Assembly: GCF_030345705.1 (NCBI RefSeq)
Contig: NZ_JAUASW010000001.1
Span: 1,364,001 to 1,428,000, forward strand
Origin: Pelomonas sp. SE-A7
GTDB taxonomy: Bacteria; Pseudomonadota; Gammaproteobacteria; Burkholderiales; Burkholderiaceae_C
Direction of reading: 5' to 3'
DNA: 64,000 nt
Shown in pieces: positions 1-7,768 of the stretch (its first letter is position 1; each line of letters starts with the position of its first letter). Position numbers and translations under genes: made by a program. The notes beneath the pieces are model-generated. The model was not told where the DNA came from. It saw only the letters and a program-made list of their open reading frames with translations, and ran no database searches.

Positions 1-1194
1 CAGCATCACCAGGCCGAGGCCGAACTTGACCGGGCCGCTCGGGTTCCAGTACTTGCCCCACAGGCGCGAGAACATCGGCGCCAGCACCACGAGGAACAGG
101 CTGTTCAGGATGCCGAACCAGCTGGCCGGCACGCTGGAATCCTGGTTGACGAATTCGCGGTTCAGCATCCAGAGCGTCAGCACCCAGATGCCGCCAATGC
201 AGCTGACCAGCAGCAGGTTGGACAGCAGATAGCGCTTGGCCGTGCCGAAGAACAGCTTGATCAGCAACCAGGTCAGGATCAGCAGCGGAATGACCGTGAT
301 CAGGCTGTTGACGATCTTGAAGGTCGTGCCCGAGGTGCCGGTCAGGCTGCGGTCGGTGAAGTCGCGGGCGAAGATGGTCATCGAACCACCGGCCTGCTCG
401 AAGGCGAACCAGAAGAAGATGGTGAAGAACGAGAAGGTGAAGATGGCCTTCAGGCGATCACGGATGACATGCGGCTCGGCTTCCTCGACCACCGGAGCCT
501 GCTCGACCTTGGATTGCGACAGGCTGAGGCCGATCTTGCCGAAGATGCCCTGGCCGAAATAGAACTGCAGCGCGCCCAGGATCATGAAGACCGCCGCCAG
601 ACCGAAGCCATAGGACCAGGAGATCTTCTCGCCGATGTAGCCGCACAGCAGGATGCCGAAGAAGGCGCCCGAGTTCACGCCCATGTAGAACAGCGTGTAG
701 CCGCTGTCACGGCCGCCTTCGTTGTCCTTGCCGTAGAGCTGGCCGACGATGGCCGAGATGTTCGGCTTGAACAGGCCGGTGCCCAGCACGACCAGGGAGA
801 GGCCCAGGTAGAAGCTGGGCTTGGTCTCCATGAACAGCGAGATGTGGCCGGCGGCGATCATCAGGCCACCGATCACGATGGCCTTGCGCAGGCCCAGCAC
901 CTTGTCGGCCAGGTAGCCGCCGAAGATCGGGGTCAGATAGACCAGGCCCGTATACCAGGCATAGAGCTTGCCGGCTTCCTTGACGTCCCAGCCCCAGCCG
1001 CCGTTCAGTGTGGTGGCCGTCAGGAACAGCACCAGCAGCGCGCGCATGCCGTAGTAGGAGAAGCGCTCCCACATCTCGGTGAAGAACAGGACGAACAGCG
1101 CGTCGGGATGGCCCAGGATGGTGTGCGGGGCGGCCGCGGCGCTGATCCCTGGCGCGCTGGCGCCCGGTTGCAGGGTGGTGGTGTTGGAACTCAA
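1..1194 (-). CDS. POT-family proton-coupled peptide transporter (MFS), 3' end cut by window edge
   Basis: Inner-membrane symporter predicted to import di- and tripeptides with protons. Translating the reverse strand gives the POT signature EMWERFSYYG near residue 38, followed by many hydrophobic segments and the second family motif LFYMGVNSG. No ATG fits the N-terminus. A TTG at 1194 preceded by GAGG about seven bases upstream is the best start, giving a short Ala/Pro-rich leader before the first helix. The C-terminal part lies beyond the left edge. The downstream genes are not visible, so the operon context is unknown. Family assignment is firm; substrate is inferred from the family only. 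Confidence 0.9.
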   Translation of the reverse strand, partial: MSSNTTTLQPGASAPGISAAAAPHTILGHPDALFVLFFTEMWERFSYYGMRALLVLFLTATTLNGGWGWDVKEAGKLYAWYTGLVYLTPIFGGYLADKVLGLRKAIVIGGLMIAAGHISLFMETKPSFYLGLSLVVLGTGLFKPNISAIVGQLYGKDNEGGRDSGYTLFYMGVNSGAFFGILLCGYIGEKISWSYGFGLAAVFMILGALQFYFGQGIFGKIGLSLSQSKVEQAPVVEEAEPHVIRDRLKAIFTFSFFTIFFWFAFEQAGGSMTIFARDFTDRSLTGTSGTTFKIVNSLITVIPLLILTWLLIKLFFGTAKRYLLSNLLLVSCIGGIWVLTLWMLNREFVNQDSSVPASWFGILNSLFLVVLAPMFSRLWGKYWNPSGPVKFGLGLVML

Positions 1195-1348
1195 GGTCGA
1201 CCTCGGGAATGGAGGGAGGTGAGAGCCAGGCCCTCCAGTGCGGGTGGCACCGGGTCCCGGCAGCGGGAAAAGGCGGCATTTTGCCTGCTGGGCGCCCCCC
1301 TTCCGCTCGGGGCATTCCCGGCACCCCCGCGGCCCCGGGGGCCGGGGT

Positions 1349-1741
1349 TCAGGCAGCCGCGGGCGGCTGCCAGAGCTCGATACGGTTGCCTTCCGGGTCC
1401 ATCACCCAGCCAAACTTGCCATATTCGCTGTAATCCATCTTGTCGTCCACCTGGCAGCCCTCGGCCCGCAGCTGCTCCAGCAGCCGCGGCAGGTCGGCGA
1501 CCCGCAGATTGATCATGAAGGGCGACTTGCTGGGCTCGAAATAGCTGCTGCTGCCCTCGAAGATGGTGAACAGCGTCATGCCTCCGTCGGGTTCGCTGCG
1601 GCCCTCCTGCTGCCACATGAAGCAGGCGCCACCCCAGGACTGGATGTCCATCCCCAGGTGGGTGCGGTACCAGGCGCGCAGCGCCTCGGCATCGCGGGCC
1701 TTGATGAAGATGCCGCCAATGCCGGTGACTCGTTCGTCCAT
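1349..1741 (-). CDS. VOC/glyoxalase-fold protein
   Basis: A 130-residue single vicinal-oxygen-chelate domain of the glyoxalase/bleomycin-resistance superfamily. The start at 1741 is supported by AGGAG a few bases upstream; the open frame extends further 5' but without a ribosome site. Visible features are the opening beta strand GIGGIFIKARD, the middle strand around MTLFTIFEG, and the closing motif DPEGNRIELWQ that carries the usual metal-ligand Glu. Members are metal-dependent lyases, dioxygenases or binding proteins, so no reaction can be assigned. About 150 bases of GC-rich non-coding DNA separate it from the downstream transporter gene. Confidence 0.85.
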   Translation of the reverse strand: MDERVTGIGGIFIKARDAEALRAWYRTHLGMDIQSWGGACFMWQQEGRSEPDGGMTLFTIFEGSSSYFEPSKSPFMINLRVADLPRLLEQLRAEGCQVDDKMDYSEYGKFGWVMDPEGNRIELWQPPAAA

Positions 1742-1940
1742 GACTGTCTCCTGTTTGAGACTGTCATTGTGCGGCGCAGCGCACCAGCCGTGAACCACAG
1801 CACGGGTCGGGCCGGGACGTGCGCCAAACGCCCCACCTCGGCTTTTGTTTGCGAGATGCTGCGCCCCTGGAACGACAGACCTGGACCGCCAATGAGTCCG
1901 GGCAGGTCGTTGGGAGCGTGTTGTATGGAGAGAGAAAGCA

Positions 1941-2963
1941 ATGAGGTACACCGATAGCATGGAGCGCAGTGCCGAGCATCTGCGCGCCGCCCTGGCCCAG
2001 ATGACCCGCCAGCGGGCCGCCCTGCACCCGACCAGCTATGCGGTCTGGTACGAATACGTGAGTGGCCGCAACCCCGATCTGCGCCATGCGATGAACACGC
2101 TGCTGGCCGACGGCGGCACGCTGGATGAAAGCCAGACCTGGGAGCTCTACAGCCGCCACCTGGGCGAATGGGATTCGACCAGCGCCCGGCGCATCAGCGA
2201 CGGCTTCCAGCGCGTGCTCAACGGCATCTCGGCGTCGGCCGCCCATGCGGGCGACCACACGGCCCGCTTCGGCGTGGAACTCAGCGAGCTGTCCCAGAAG
2301 CTCGAGGGCGACACGGCCCCGGCCGAGACCGTCCGCGAGATTCTCAGCGGCGTGCGCGAACTCAGCGGCGTGATGAACTCGCTGCAACAACGCCTCGATG
2401 CCAGCCGCAACGAGATTGCCGAGCTGCGCCGCGAGGTCGAACTGGCACGCAACGAAGCCCTGGTCGACGCCCTCACCGGCCTGGCCAACCGCCGTGCCTT
2501 CGACCAGGAGCTCGCCCAGGCGATCCGCAGCGGCGACCAGCTGCAGCCGCCCTGCCTGATGCTGGGCGACATCGACTTCTTCAAGCGCCTCAACGACACC
2601 TATGGCCATGCCTTCGGCGACCAGGTGCTTCGCGGTGTGGCCCAGACGCTCAAGGGCATGACCGCGGCACCGGCGCTGGCAGCTCGGGTGGGCGGCGAGG
2701 AATTCGCCGTGCTGATGCCCAGCTGCAGCCTCAACCAGGCCCACACGCTGGCCGAGCAGCTGCGCCACAACATCGCTGCCGGTCGCATCCGCCGTGGCGC
2801 CGCCACCCAGGACGACGAGCGTGTCACCTTGTCCTTCGGCGTCACCCAGCTGGCCGTCGGCGAAAGCGCCAACGACTTCTTCGACCGCGCGGACCGTGCC
2901 CTGTACGCCTCCAAGCGCAGCGGTCGCAATTGCGTCACGGTCCTGGCAGCCCGTGCTGCCTGA
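1941..2963 (+). CDS. Diguanylate cyclase (GGDEF) with helical N-terminal region
   Basis: Predicted cytoplasmic enzyme making cyclic di-GMP from two GTP. The C-terminal half is a GGDEF domain: DALTGLANRRAF near residue 176, the metal/substrate segment GDIDFFKRLNDTYGH near 209, and the active-site loop GGEEF at 251-255. No RxxD inhibitory site is present five residues before that loop, so product feedback may be absent. Residues 1-170 are soluble and mostly helical, with a probable coiled coil at about 140-172 leading into the catalytic domain; there are no membrane segments. An alternative start seven codons downstream (Met7) has a GAGG upstream. It precedes an orphan histidine kinase on the same strand. 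Confidence 0.92.
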   Translation: MRYTDSMERSAEHLRAALAQMTRQRAALHPTSYAVWYEYVSGRNPDLRHAMNTLLADGGTLDESQTWELYSRHLGEWDSTSARRISDGFQRVLNGISASAAHAGDHTARFGVELSELSQKLEGDTAPAETVREILSGVRELSGVMNSLQQRLDASRNEIAELRREVELARNEALVDALTGLANRRAFDQELAQAIRSGDQLQPPCLMLGDIDFFKRLNDTYGHAFGDQVLRGVAQTLKGMTAAPALAARVGGEEFAVLMPSCSLNQAHTLAEQLRHNIAAGRIRRGAATQDDERVTLSFGVTQLAVGESANDFFDRADRALYASKRSGRNCVTVLAARAA

Positions 2964-3045
2964 GGTGCGTTCGTACAACTGCGCGGCGCCATCTATCTGC
3001 TAATCTCCGCCGGCACAGCCGCGCCAGCGGCGACTTTGTAGGGAG

Positions 3046-4623
3046 ATGAGCGCCTTGCTGCTGAAACAGTCGTCGTTGCGATACGCCGTGATGGCAGCCC
3101 TTGGTGTGGGGCTGCTGCTGCCGACGCTGGGCGCCCTGATCTTCGAGTTCAACCGGGCCGAAACCGAGGCCATGGCGGACCTGCAACGCGACCTGAGCCG
3201 CAGCACCGAGGTGCTGGCCCTGTCGCTGGCGGAGCCGGTCTGGCAGGTGTCGCCGGATCTGGCCGAGCCCATGATCAAGGCCCAGGTCAACGACCCGCGC
3301 TTCGTCTCGGTACTCGTCGTCGAGCCCTCCAATCCCAAGCCCTTCTACGAGACGCCGCAGCGTGCCGACGTCGACCCCAAGCTGACCCTGAGCGAAACCC
3401 GCCCGGTGCTGCGCGATGGACGCGAGATCGCCAAATTGACGGTGGTCATGAGTTCGGAGCCCTTCCTGGCCCGCAAACGCGCCGACCTCTGGAACCAGGT
3501 GCTGCGCAGCGTGATCGCCCTGCTGATCTGCGGCGTGTTCACCATGCTGGTGATGCGGCGCCGCGTGCTGGGCCCCATGAGCCAGCTCAGCGCCGCCGCC
3601 GAGGAACTGGCGGCCGGCCACCTGGAGCGACCGCTGGAAGTCAGCAAGGGCGATGACGAGATCGCCCGCGTCGGCGCCGCCATGGAGCGCATGCGCCAGG
3701 CCCTGCTCGCCGCCTTCGAATCGCTGCGCATGCACAACAACACGCTGGAAGACCAGGTCGCCCAGCGCACCAACGAACTGACCCGGGCCAACAACGAGCT
3801 GACCACCACGCTGCGCAATCTGCAGACGGCGCAGCGCGAGCTGGTCGAGGCCGAGAAGCTGGCCTCGCTGGGCCGCCTGGTGGCCGGCGTGGCCCATGAG
3901 CTGAATACGCCGCTGGGCAATGCGCTGACCGTGGTGTCGGCGCTGGATGACCGCTACCGCCAGCTCGATTCGATGATGAACTCGCAGACGCCGATACGCC
4001 GCAGCGTGCTCGAGGAGCTGGTCAAGGATACGCAGCGCGGCCAGGACATCCTGCAGCGCAACGTGCAGAAGGCGGCCGACCTGGTGCGCGACTTCAAGCA
4101 GGTGGCCATCAACCAGACCAATGACGCCCGCGGAGAGTTCGACCTGACCCGAGTGGTCGAGAGCCAGCTGGTGATGGTGGAGCCCAGCTTCAAGCGCACC
4201 CGTTACGAGATCAGCACCGAACTCGAAGCCGGCCTGATGCTGGACAGCTACCCGGGCGCCCTGGGCCAGGTGCTGACCAATCTGCTCATGAACGCGCTGC
4301 TGCACGCCTTCGACGGTCTGGAGCAGGGCCGGGTGCGCATCAGCAGCCGCAGGGTCGACGCGCACGAGATCGAGCTCTGCGTGGAAGACGACGGCCGCGG
4401 TATGGACGAATCGGTGCGCCGCCAGATCTTCGACCCCTTCTTCACCACCAAGCTGGGCACCGGCGGCTCGGGCCTGGGCATGCACATCGTGCACAACATC
4501 GTGACCAATGTGCTGGGCGGAACGATCGAAGTGATCAGCGCACCTGGCAAGGGCTGCCGCATGCAGATGCACCTGCCCACGGTCGCGCCTGAGCGGCACG
4601 AGGCCGAAGAGCACGCCGCCTGA
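3046..4623 (+). CDS. Membrane sensor histidine kinase with HAMP domain
   Basis: A 525-residue two-transmembrane sensor kinase. TM1 is at about residues 12-34, the periplasmic sensor at 35-150, and TM2 at about 153-170. A HAMP linker follows, then a coiled coil (about 230-270), the dimerisation/phosphoacceptor box LVAGVAHELNTPLGN with His284, and the ATPase domain with NALLHAF (N box), EDDGRGMD (G1) and GSGLGMHIV (G2). No receiver domain is fused and no response regulator is adjacent. The upstream neighbour is a diguanylate cyclase 82 bases away, which might be functionally linked. The signal sensed cannot be told from sequence. Confidence 0.92.
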   Translation: MSALLLKQSSLRYAVMAALGVGLLLPTLGALIFEFNRAETEAMADLQRDLSRSTEVLALSLAEPVWQVSPDLAEPMIKAQVNDPRFVSVLVVEPSNPKPFYETPQRADVDPKLTLSETRPVLRDGREIAKLTVVMSSEPFLARKRADLWNQVLRSVIALLICGVFTMLVMRRRVLGPMSQLSAAAEELAAGHLERPLEVSKGDDEIARVGAAMERMRQALLAAFESLRMHNNTLEDQVAQRTNELTRANNELTTTLRNLQTAQRELVEAEKLASLGRLVAGVAHELNTPLGNALTVVSALDDRYRQLDSMMNSQTPIRRSVLEELVKDTQRGQDILQRNVQKAADLVRDFKQVAINQTNDARGEFDLTRVVESQLVMVEPSFKRTRYEISTELEAGLMLDSYPGALGQVLTNLLMNALLHAFDGLEQGRVRISSRRVDAHEIELCVEDDGRGMDESVRRQIFDPFFTTKLGTGGSGLGMHIVHNIVTNVLGGTIEVISAPGKGCRMQMHLPTVAPERHEAEEHAA

Positions 4624-4628
4624 GCGGG

Positions 4629-4646
4629 GGCCGGATCCACCCGGCC
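4629..4646. terminator. GC hairpin between convergent kinase and arsR-type gene
   Basis: GGCCGG-ATCCAC-CCGGCC is a perfect six-base-pair stem with a six-base loop in the short gap between two convergent genes. There is no T tract on either side, so it may be only a weak or factor-assisted terminator. Confidence 0.35.
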
Positions 4647-4651
4647 TGCAT

Positions 4652-5008
4652 TCAGCGGGCCGTCGCCGGCACCAGCCGCTCCTGGAGCTCCAGCTCCGAT
4701 TCCGGATCCAGCTCGATGGCCACCTGGGTACAGACCGCGCGGCACAGCGCGGCCACGCGTTCGCTCTGCAGCTTGTAGTAGATCTGGGTGCCCTCGCGCC
4801 GCTTGGACAGCACGCCGCTGCGGTACAGCGTGGAGAGGTGCTGCGACATGTTCGGCTGCGTGGTCTCGATCTCGGCCAGCAGCTCCGACACATTCTTTTC
4901 GCCATGGCAGACCGCGCTGATGATCTTCAGCCGGATCGGGGTCGACAGCAGCGAGAACAGCTCGGCCACCGACTCGAATACCTTGTCCTGGACGGGGTTG
5001 GCTTCCAT
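4652..5008 (-). CDS. ArsR-family repressor, likely sulfide/persulfide responsive
   Basis: A 118-residue winged-helix regulator with the ArsR layout: helix LFSLLSTPIRLKIISAV, recognition region TTQPNMSQHLSTLYRSG, and wing KRREGTQIYYKL. It carries three cysteines, C34 in the HGEKN helix and C89/C93 in the last helix. By my alignment from memory C93 matches the second sensing cysteine of BigR/SqrR, while C34 sits about one helical turn later than the first. A perfect ATTC-N8-GAAT palindrome lies 36 bases upstream, which suggests autoregulation. It opens onto a sulfur-oxidation island, so it probably represses some of those genes until reactive sulfur appears. Arsenic or metal sensing is the alternative but no ars genes are near. 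Confidence 0.88.
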   Translation of the reverse strand: MEANPVQDKVFESVAELFSLLSTPIRLKIISAVCHGEKNVSELLAEIETTQPNMSQHLSTLYRSGVLSKRREGTQIYYKLQSERVAALCRAVCTQVAIELDPESELELQERLVPATAR

Positions 5009-5043
5009 GCAATTTGGCGGAACGAAAAAGCTGCGGCGATTCT

Positions 5044-5059
5044 ATTCGTAGAGACGAAT
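5044..5059. promoter_or_regulatory. Predicted ArsR/SqrR-type operator ATTC-N8-GAAT
   Basis: ATTC-GTAGAGAC-GAAT is exact, and the palindrome extends outward and inward to TATTCG-N6-CGAATA. It lies between the stop of the cytochrome gene and the start of the ArsR-family gene. ATTC-N8-GAAT is, as I recall it, the site described for the persulfide-responsive repressor SqrR. Confidence 0.65.
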
Positions 5060-5082
5060 ATTCAAGCCCCCCAGGGCCTCGG

Positions 5083-5418
5083 TCACTTGAACCGGTAGTA
5101 GTCCTTGTTCAGCACAGCCGCAATGGCGGTCACTTCCTCGGGAAACATGCCGAGGCTCAGCTCGGTATTGCAGGACTCGACCATGCCACGCAGCTGGCCG
5201 GCGGTCTTGATCTTCTCAAGCGGTCGGTAGACGTCCGAGCCATCGCCACCGAACTTCTTGGCATGGCATTCGGCGCAGCGCTGCTCCTTCAGCAGCTTGC
5301 GACCGAGCTGGAGGTCGGCGCCCTGGAAGATGCTGGCGTCGTCACCCGCGATGGCCAGCGTGGTCAGGCCGATGCCGGCCGCCAGGCCCAGCGCGATCAG
5401 CACCCTGGTCTTGTTCAT
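5083..5418 (-). CDS. Small periplasmic monohaem cytochrome c
   Basis: A 111-residue exported cytochrome. The Sec signal is at residues 1-24 (LGLAAGIGLTTLAIA), the haem motif CAECH at 48-52, and Met91 in the SLGMFPEE segment is a plausible axial ligand, so the class I fold appears complete although short. The start at 5418 is fixed by AAGGAG; an upstream ATG at 5523 lacks a ribosome site and gives a poor leader. The gene reads toward the ArsR-type regulator and is divergent from the AhpD-like gene. It may carry electrons from the sulfur-oxidising enzymes nearby; that is inferred from position. Confidence 0.88.
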   Translation of the reverse strand: MNKTRVLIALGLAAGIGLTTLAIAGDDASIFQGADLQLGRKLLKEQRCAECHAKKFGGDGSDVYRPLEKIKTAGQLRGMVESCNTELSLGMFPEEVTAIAAVLNKDYYRFK

Positions 5419-5518
5419 CGCCGCTCCTTGAGGCTGCCCGGCGATGCTAGTGGAGCGTCGCCCCCAGGCCAAGCCGCAGGGCCATTGCCCTGCATCAAAC
5501 ACGGCGCTCCGCGCCAGC

Positions 5519-5531
5519 CTCAATATATGAG
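5519..5531. promoter_or_regulatory. AT-rich inverted repeat in divergent intergenic region
   Basis: CTCA-ATATA-TGAG lies between the divergent cytochrome c and AhpD-like genes, in the only AT-rich stretch of this 137-base gap. It could be part of a promoter or operator. No factor can be assigned. Confidence 0.3.
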
Positions 5532-5555
5532 TGTTGACTGATATGGGGAAGCCAC

Positions 5556-5921
5556 ATGAGCAGAAAGAACTACCGCGCCATCACCTCCGAGGTCTCGTCG
5601 GCCCTGACCCGGCTGCGGGCCGGCATCCCGGAGACGAGCCGCAACTTCTCGGCACTGGCCCAGGCAAGCACCCGTGAGGGGGTGCTCGACCGCAAGACCA
5701 AGGAACTCGTGGCAATGGCCCTGTCGGTCTCGGCCCGCTGCGACCCCTGCCTGGGCTTCCATGCCGAGGCCCTGGTCCGCCTGGGCTGCACGCGTCAGGA
5801 ACTCGAGGAGATGCTGGGCGTCTGTGTCTACATGGGCGGAGGGCCCTCGCTGATGTATGCCGCCTATGCGCTGGAAGCCTTCGAGCAATTCAGCAGCACG
5901 CCGGTCACGGAGCCAGCCTGA
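5556..5921 (+). CDS. Carboxymuconolactone decarboxylase/AhpD-like protein with CxxC
   Basis: A 121-residue all-helical protein of the CMD/AhpD family. The diagnostic stretch is ELVAMALSVSARCDPCLGFH, with the redox CxxC and following His that AhpD-type alkylhydroperoxidases use for thiol chemistry. GGGGAAG precedes the ATG. Its last 17 bases overlap the convergent thioredoxin-like gene. In this position it may handle thiol or persulfide redox during sulfur oxidation, or protect against peroxides. True gamma-carboxymuconolactone decarboxylase is unlikely because those lack this CxxC. Confidence 0.85.
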   Translation: MSRKNYRAITSEVSSALTRLRAGIPETSRNFSALAQASTREGVLDRKTKELVAMALSVSARCDPCLGFHAEALVRLGCTRQELEEMLGVCVYMGGGPSLMYAAYALEAFEQFSSTPVTEPA

Positions 5922-6375
5922 GCAGCTCCATCACGTCGGCCTCGAACATCTCGCCGGGAATCATGTCGCGCAGCCGGCCCGAGGCCTCGACGGTCACCGT
6001 GACCGGCACGCTGCGCCGCACCGTCAGCGCCGCGGCCAGGGGCTGAACGTCGAGGCTGACCGGGAAGCTCCAGCCGCGCGCCGCCATGTGCTTGCGCAGC
6101 GCTGCCGCATCGCCACCGCGGGCCGCACCCAGCAGTTGCAGTCGCCGGCCCTGCGCCGCCCGGTGCAGCTTCTCCACATGGGCGTTGTGCCGCTCGCAAA
6201 ACGCGCAGTCCAGCGACCAGAACACGACGACCTGGGCATGGCCTTCCAGCGGCGTCCAGGCCTGGCCATCGAGCAGGCGCACCACCGGCCAGGCCACGCG
6301 CTCACCTCGCTGCGCCGGCGCCGCCAGCGCCGAGCCACTGAAAGGCATGGCCAGCAGCAACTCGCGCCGCCTCAT
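5905..6375 (-). CDS. Periplasmic thioredoxin-like (TlpA/SoxW-type) protein
   Basis: A 156-residue exported protein with a thioredoxin fold. The N-terminus MRRRELLLAMPFSGSALAA looks like a short Sec or Tat signal. The active site is FWSLDCAFCERH and the expected cis-proline region is RRSVPVTVTV. It would act as a thiol-disulfide reductant in the periplasm, as SoxW or TlpA proteins do. Its start overlaps the stop of the SoxH-like gene by four bases (ATGA), so the two are translationally coupled. The SoxW name is a judgement from context; sequence alone supports only the TlpA-like family. Confidence 0.82.
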   Translation of the reverse strand: MRRRELLLAMPFSGSALAAPAQRGERVAWPVVRLLDGQAWTPLEGHAQVVVFWSLDCAFCERHNAHVEKLHRAAQGRRLQLLGAARGGDAAALRKHMAARGWSFPVSLDVQPLAAALTVRRSVPVTVTVEASGRLRDMIPGEMFEADVMELLRLAP

Positions 6376-7304
6376 CGCCCTTCCCTCTCCATCAGCAGAT
6401 AGGTGTTGTAGGCATTGATGCGATTGGCCGCGCCGAACAGCGGCAGCTTCTCGAAGCGCGACCAGTCGGCGCGCTTGTAGGCTTCTTCGAAAGGCTCCAT
6501 GTCGCGCGCCGCCTCGCCCATGGTCTTGCGCAGGTAGGCCAGGTAGTCGCGGGTCAGCTGCAGGTCGGCACGGGCGGTGGTGGACAAGGGCCCATGGCCG
6601 GGCACGATGACCTCGGCGCCGAAGCCCAGCAGCTGATCCAGCCCGGCGATCCAGCGACCGCTGTCGGCCTGGCCGACGAAGGGCACGCGGCCGCGGAACA
6701 CCAGGTCGCCCGCCAGCAGCAGCTTGAGCTGAGGCACATAGACCACCAGATCCTCGGGCGTGTGGGCCGGACCGGCCGGCTGCAGCAGGAAGTCCAGGCC
6801 GCCCAGCTTCAGCGTGGTCGGCTGCGCGATCCAGCGGTCCGCAGCCACCAGCTGCGTCTGCTCGTCTATCCAGGGGAACAGATCCTGGCGGCTGGCCTTG
6901 AGCCGCAGATTGGCGGTCTCGGAGTGCAGGTAGGCCTGGCCCTCCGTCTGCGCGATCACCTGGGCGCCTGCGGCCTTGAGCACCTGCAGGCCGTAAATGT
7001 GGTCGGCGTGGTAGTGGGTGACGACGACATAGCGCAGCGGCTTGTCGGTGATGCGCCGTATCGCCGTCAGCAACTCCTCGGCCAGCGCCGGCGAGCCGAG
7101 CGCATCGACCACCAGCACGCCCTCATCGGTGACCACGAAGGCGGCATTGGAGATGAAGTTACGGTTGGCGCTTGAGCCCAGCGCCGACTCGCCCTGGACC
7201 ATCCAGGCCCGCGGCGCGACCTGGACCGGTGTGAGGACCTGGGCTCCGGCCGACAGGGCCAGCAAGGCGGCCAGGCCGCCGGCAAGCAGACGCTTTATTA
7301 GCAT
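6372..7304 (-). CDS. soxH: Periplasmic metallo-beta-lactamase-fold hydrolase, SoxH-like
   Basis: A 310-residue exported MBL-fold enzyme. The signal peptide is at residues 1-21 (LLAGGLAALLALSAGA), the zinc motif THYHADHIYG at about 100, the second ligand region AGPAHTPED and AGDLVF, and the final VPGHGPL. It resembles SoxH and the so-called quinoprotein-relay zinc metallohydrolases found beside sox genes. The reaction of SoxH is not established to my knowledge, but thiol-ester or sulfane substrates are plausible. It is the first gene of a two-gene unit with the thioredoxin-like gene and is divergent from fccAB. Confidence 0.82.
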   Translation of the reverse strand: MLIKRLLAGGLAALLALSAGAQVLTPVQVAPRAWMVQGESALGSSANRNFISNAAFVVTDEGVLVVDALGSPALAEELLTAIRRITDKPLRYVVVTHYHADHIYGLQVLKAAGAQVIAQTEGQAYLHSETANLRLKASRQDLFPWIDEQTQLVAADRWIAQPTTLKLGGLDFLLQPAGPAHTPEDLVVYVPQLKLLLAGDLVFRGRVPFVGQADSGRWIAGLDQLLGFGAEVIVPGHGPLSTTARADLQLTRDYLAYLRKTMGEAARDMEPFEEAYKRADWSRFEKLPLFGAANRINAYNTYLLMEREGR

Positions 7305-7312
7305 CGGCGAAT
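7297..7312. promoter_or_regulatory. Near-match to the ArsR-type operator (ATTA-N8-GAAT)
   Basis: ATTA-GCATCGGC-GAAT differs by one base from ATTC-N8-GAAT and covers the start codon of the SoxH-like gene. It could let the regulator at 4652 block this gene or the divergent fccAB. A single degenerate site could also be chance. Confidence 0.3.
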
Positions 7313-7423
7313 ATTAAGGCCTGTCCCCGGTTTTCGTGCTCCCTCGCTGGCCGACTATGCATAGAGGCTCTGCGAGGCAGCAAGCTGTGTCAGGATGCAG
7401 GACCCACTCGAAGGGAGTTCGCG

Positions 7424-7750
7424 ATGACACGAGTCCTTCTGCTCTGCGCTGCGCTGGGCTTCGCGGCTGGCGCCGTCCAGGCCCAGACCCAGTCCCAAGC
7501 CTCCGAAACCCTGCGTTCCCGCAGCCTGGCCGCCACCTGCGCCAACTGCCACAGCACGCAGGGCAATGCCAAGGGCAGCATGCCTTCGCTGGCGGGCCGC
7601 AAGGAGGACGAACTGCTGAAGCTGCTGAGCGACTTCCGCAGCGGCGCCAGGCCAGCCACCGTGATGCACCAGATCGCCAAGGGCTACACCGAGGACCAGC
7701 TCCGCCTGGTCGCCAAGCATTTCGCCGCCCTGCCGGCTGCCAAGCGCTGA
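7424..7750 (+). CDS. fccA: Monohaem cytochrome c subunit of flavocytochrome c (FccA/SoxE-like)
   Basis: A 108-residue exported cytochrome c. The signal peptide is at 1-21 (CAALGFAAGAVQA), the haem site CANCH at about residues 40-44, and a candidate Met ligand at MHQIAKGYT. AAGGGAG precedes the start. Eighteen bases separate it from the flavoprotein gene, so the two form an fccA-fccB pair: the flavin subunit oxidises sulfide and this subunit accepts the electrons. It has one haem, unlike the dihaem subunit of Allochromatium, which resembles the monohaem Chlorobium form. Confidence 0.88.
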   Translation: MTRVLLLCAALGFAAGAVQAQTQSQASETLRSRSLAATCANCHSTQGNAKGSMPSLAGRKEDELLKLLSDFRSGARPATVMHQIAKGYTEDQLRLVAKHFAALPAAKR

Positions 7751-7768
7751 GAAGCCAGGGAGACCGCG

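Noticed and set aside
1195..1348. Possible terminator in the GC-rich gap between the VOC and transporter genes
   Set aside because: Several competing stems but none with a clean loop and T tract in the right place.
2935..4905. A 656-codon minus-strand frame across the sensor kinase
   Set aside because: Shadow of the kinase; it reads His/Gln/Leu-rich and crosses the end of the ArsR-type gene.
5905..5921. Overlap of the AhpD-like and thioredoxin-like genes as a sign of a false gene
   Set aside because: Both have family motifs and proper termini; a 17-base tail overlap is ordinary here.
7355..7364. Perfect palindrome CTATGCATAG upstream of fccA
   Set aside because: Ten bases, no second copy seen, and no known matching factor; too weak to call an operator.
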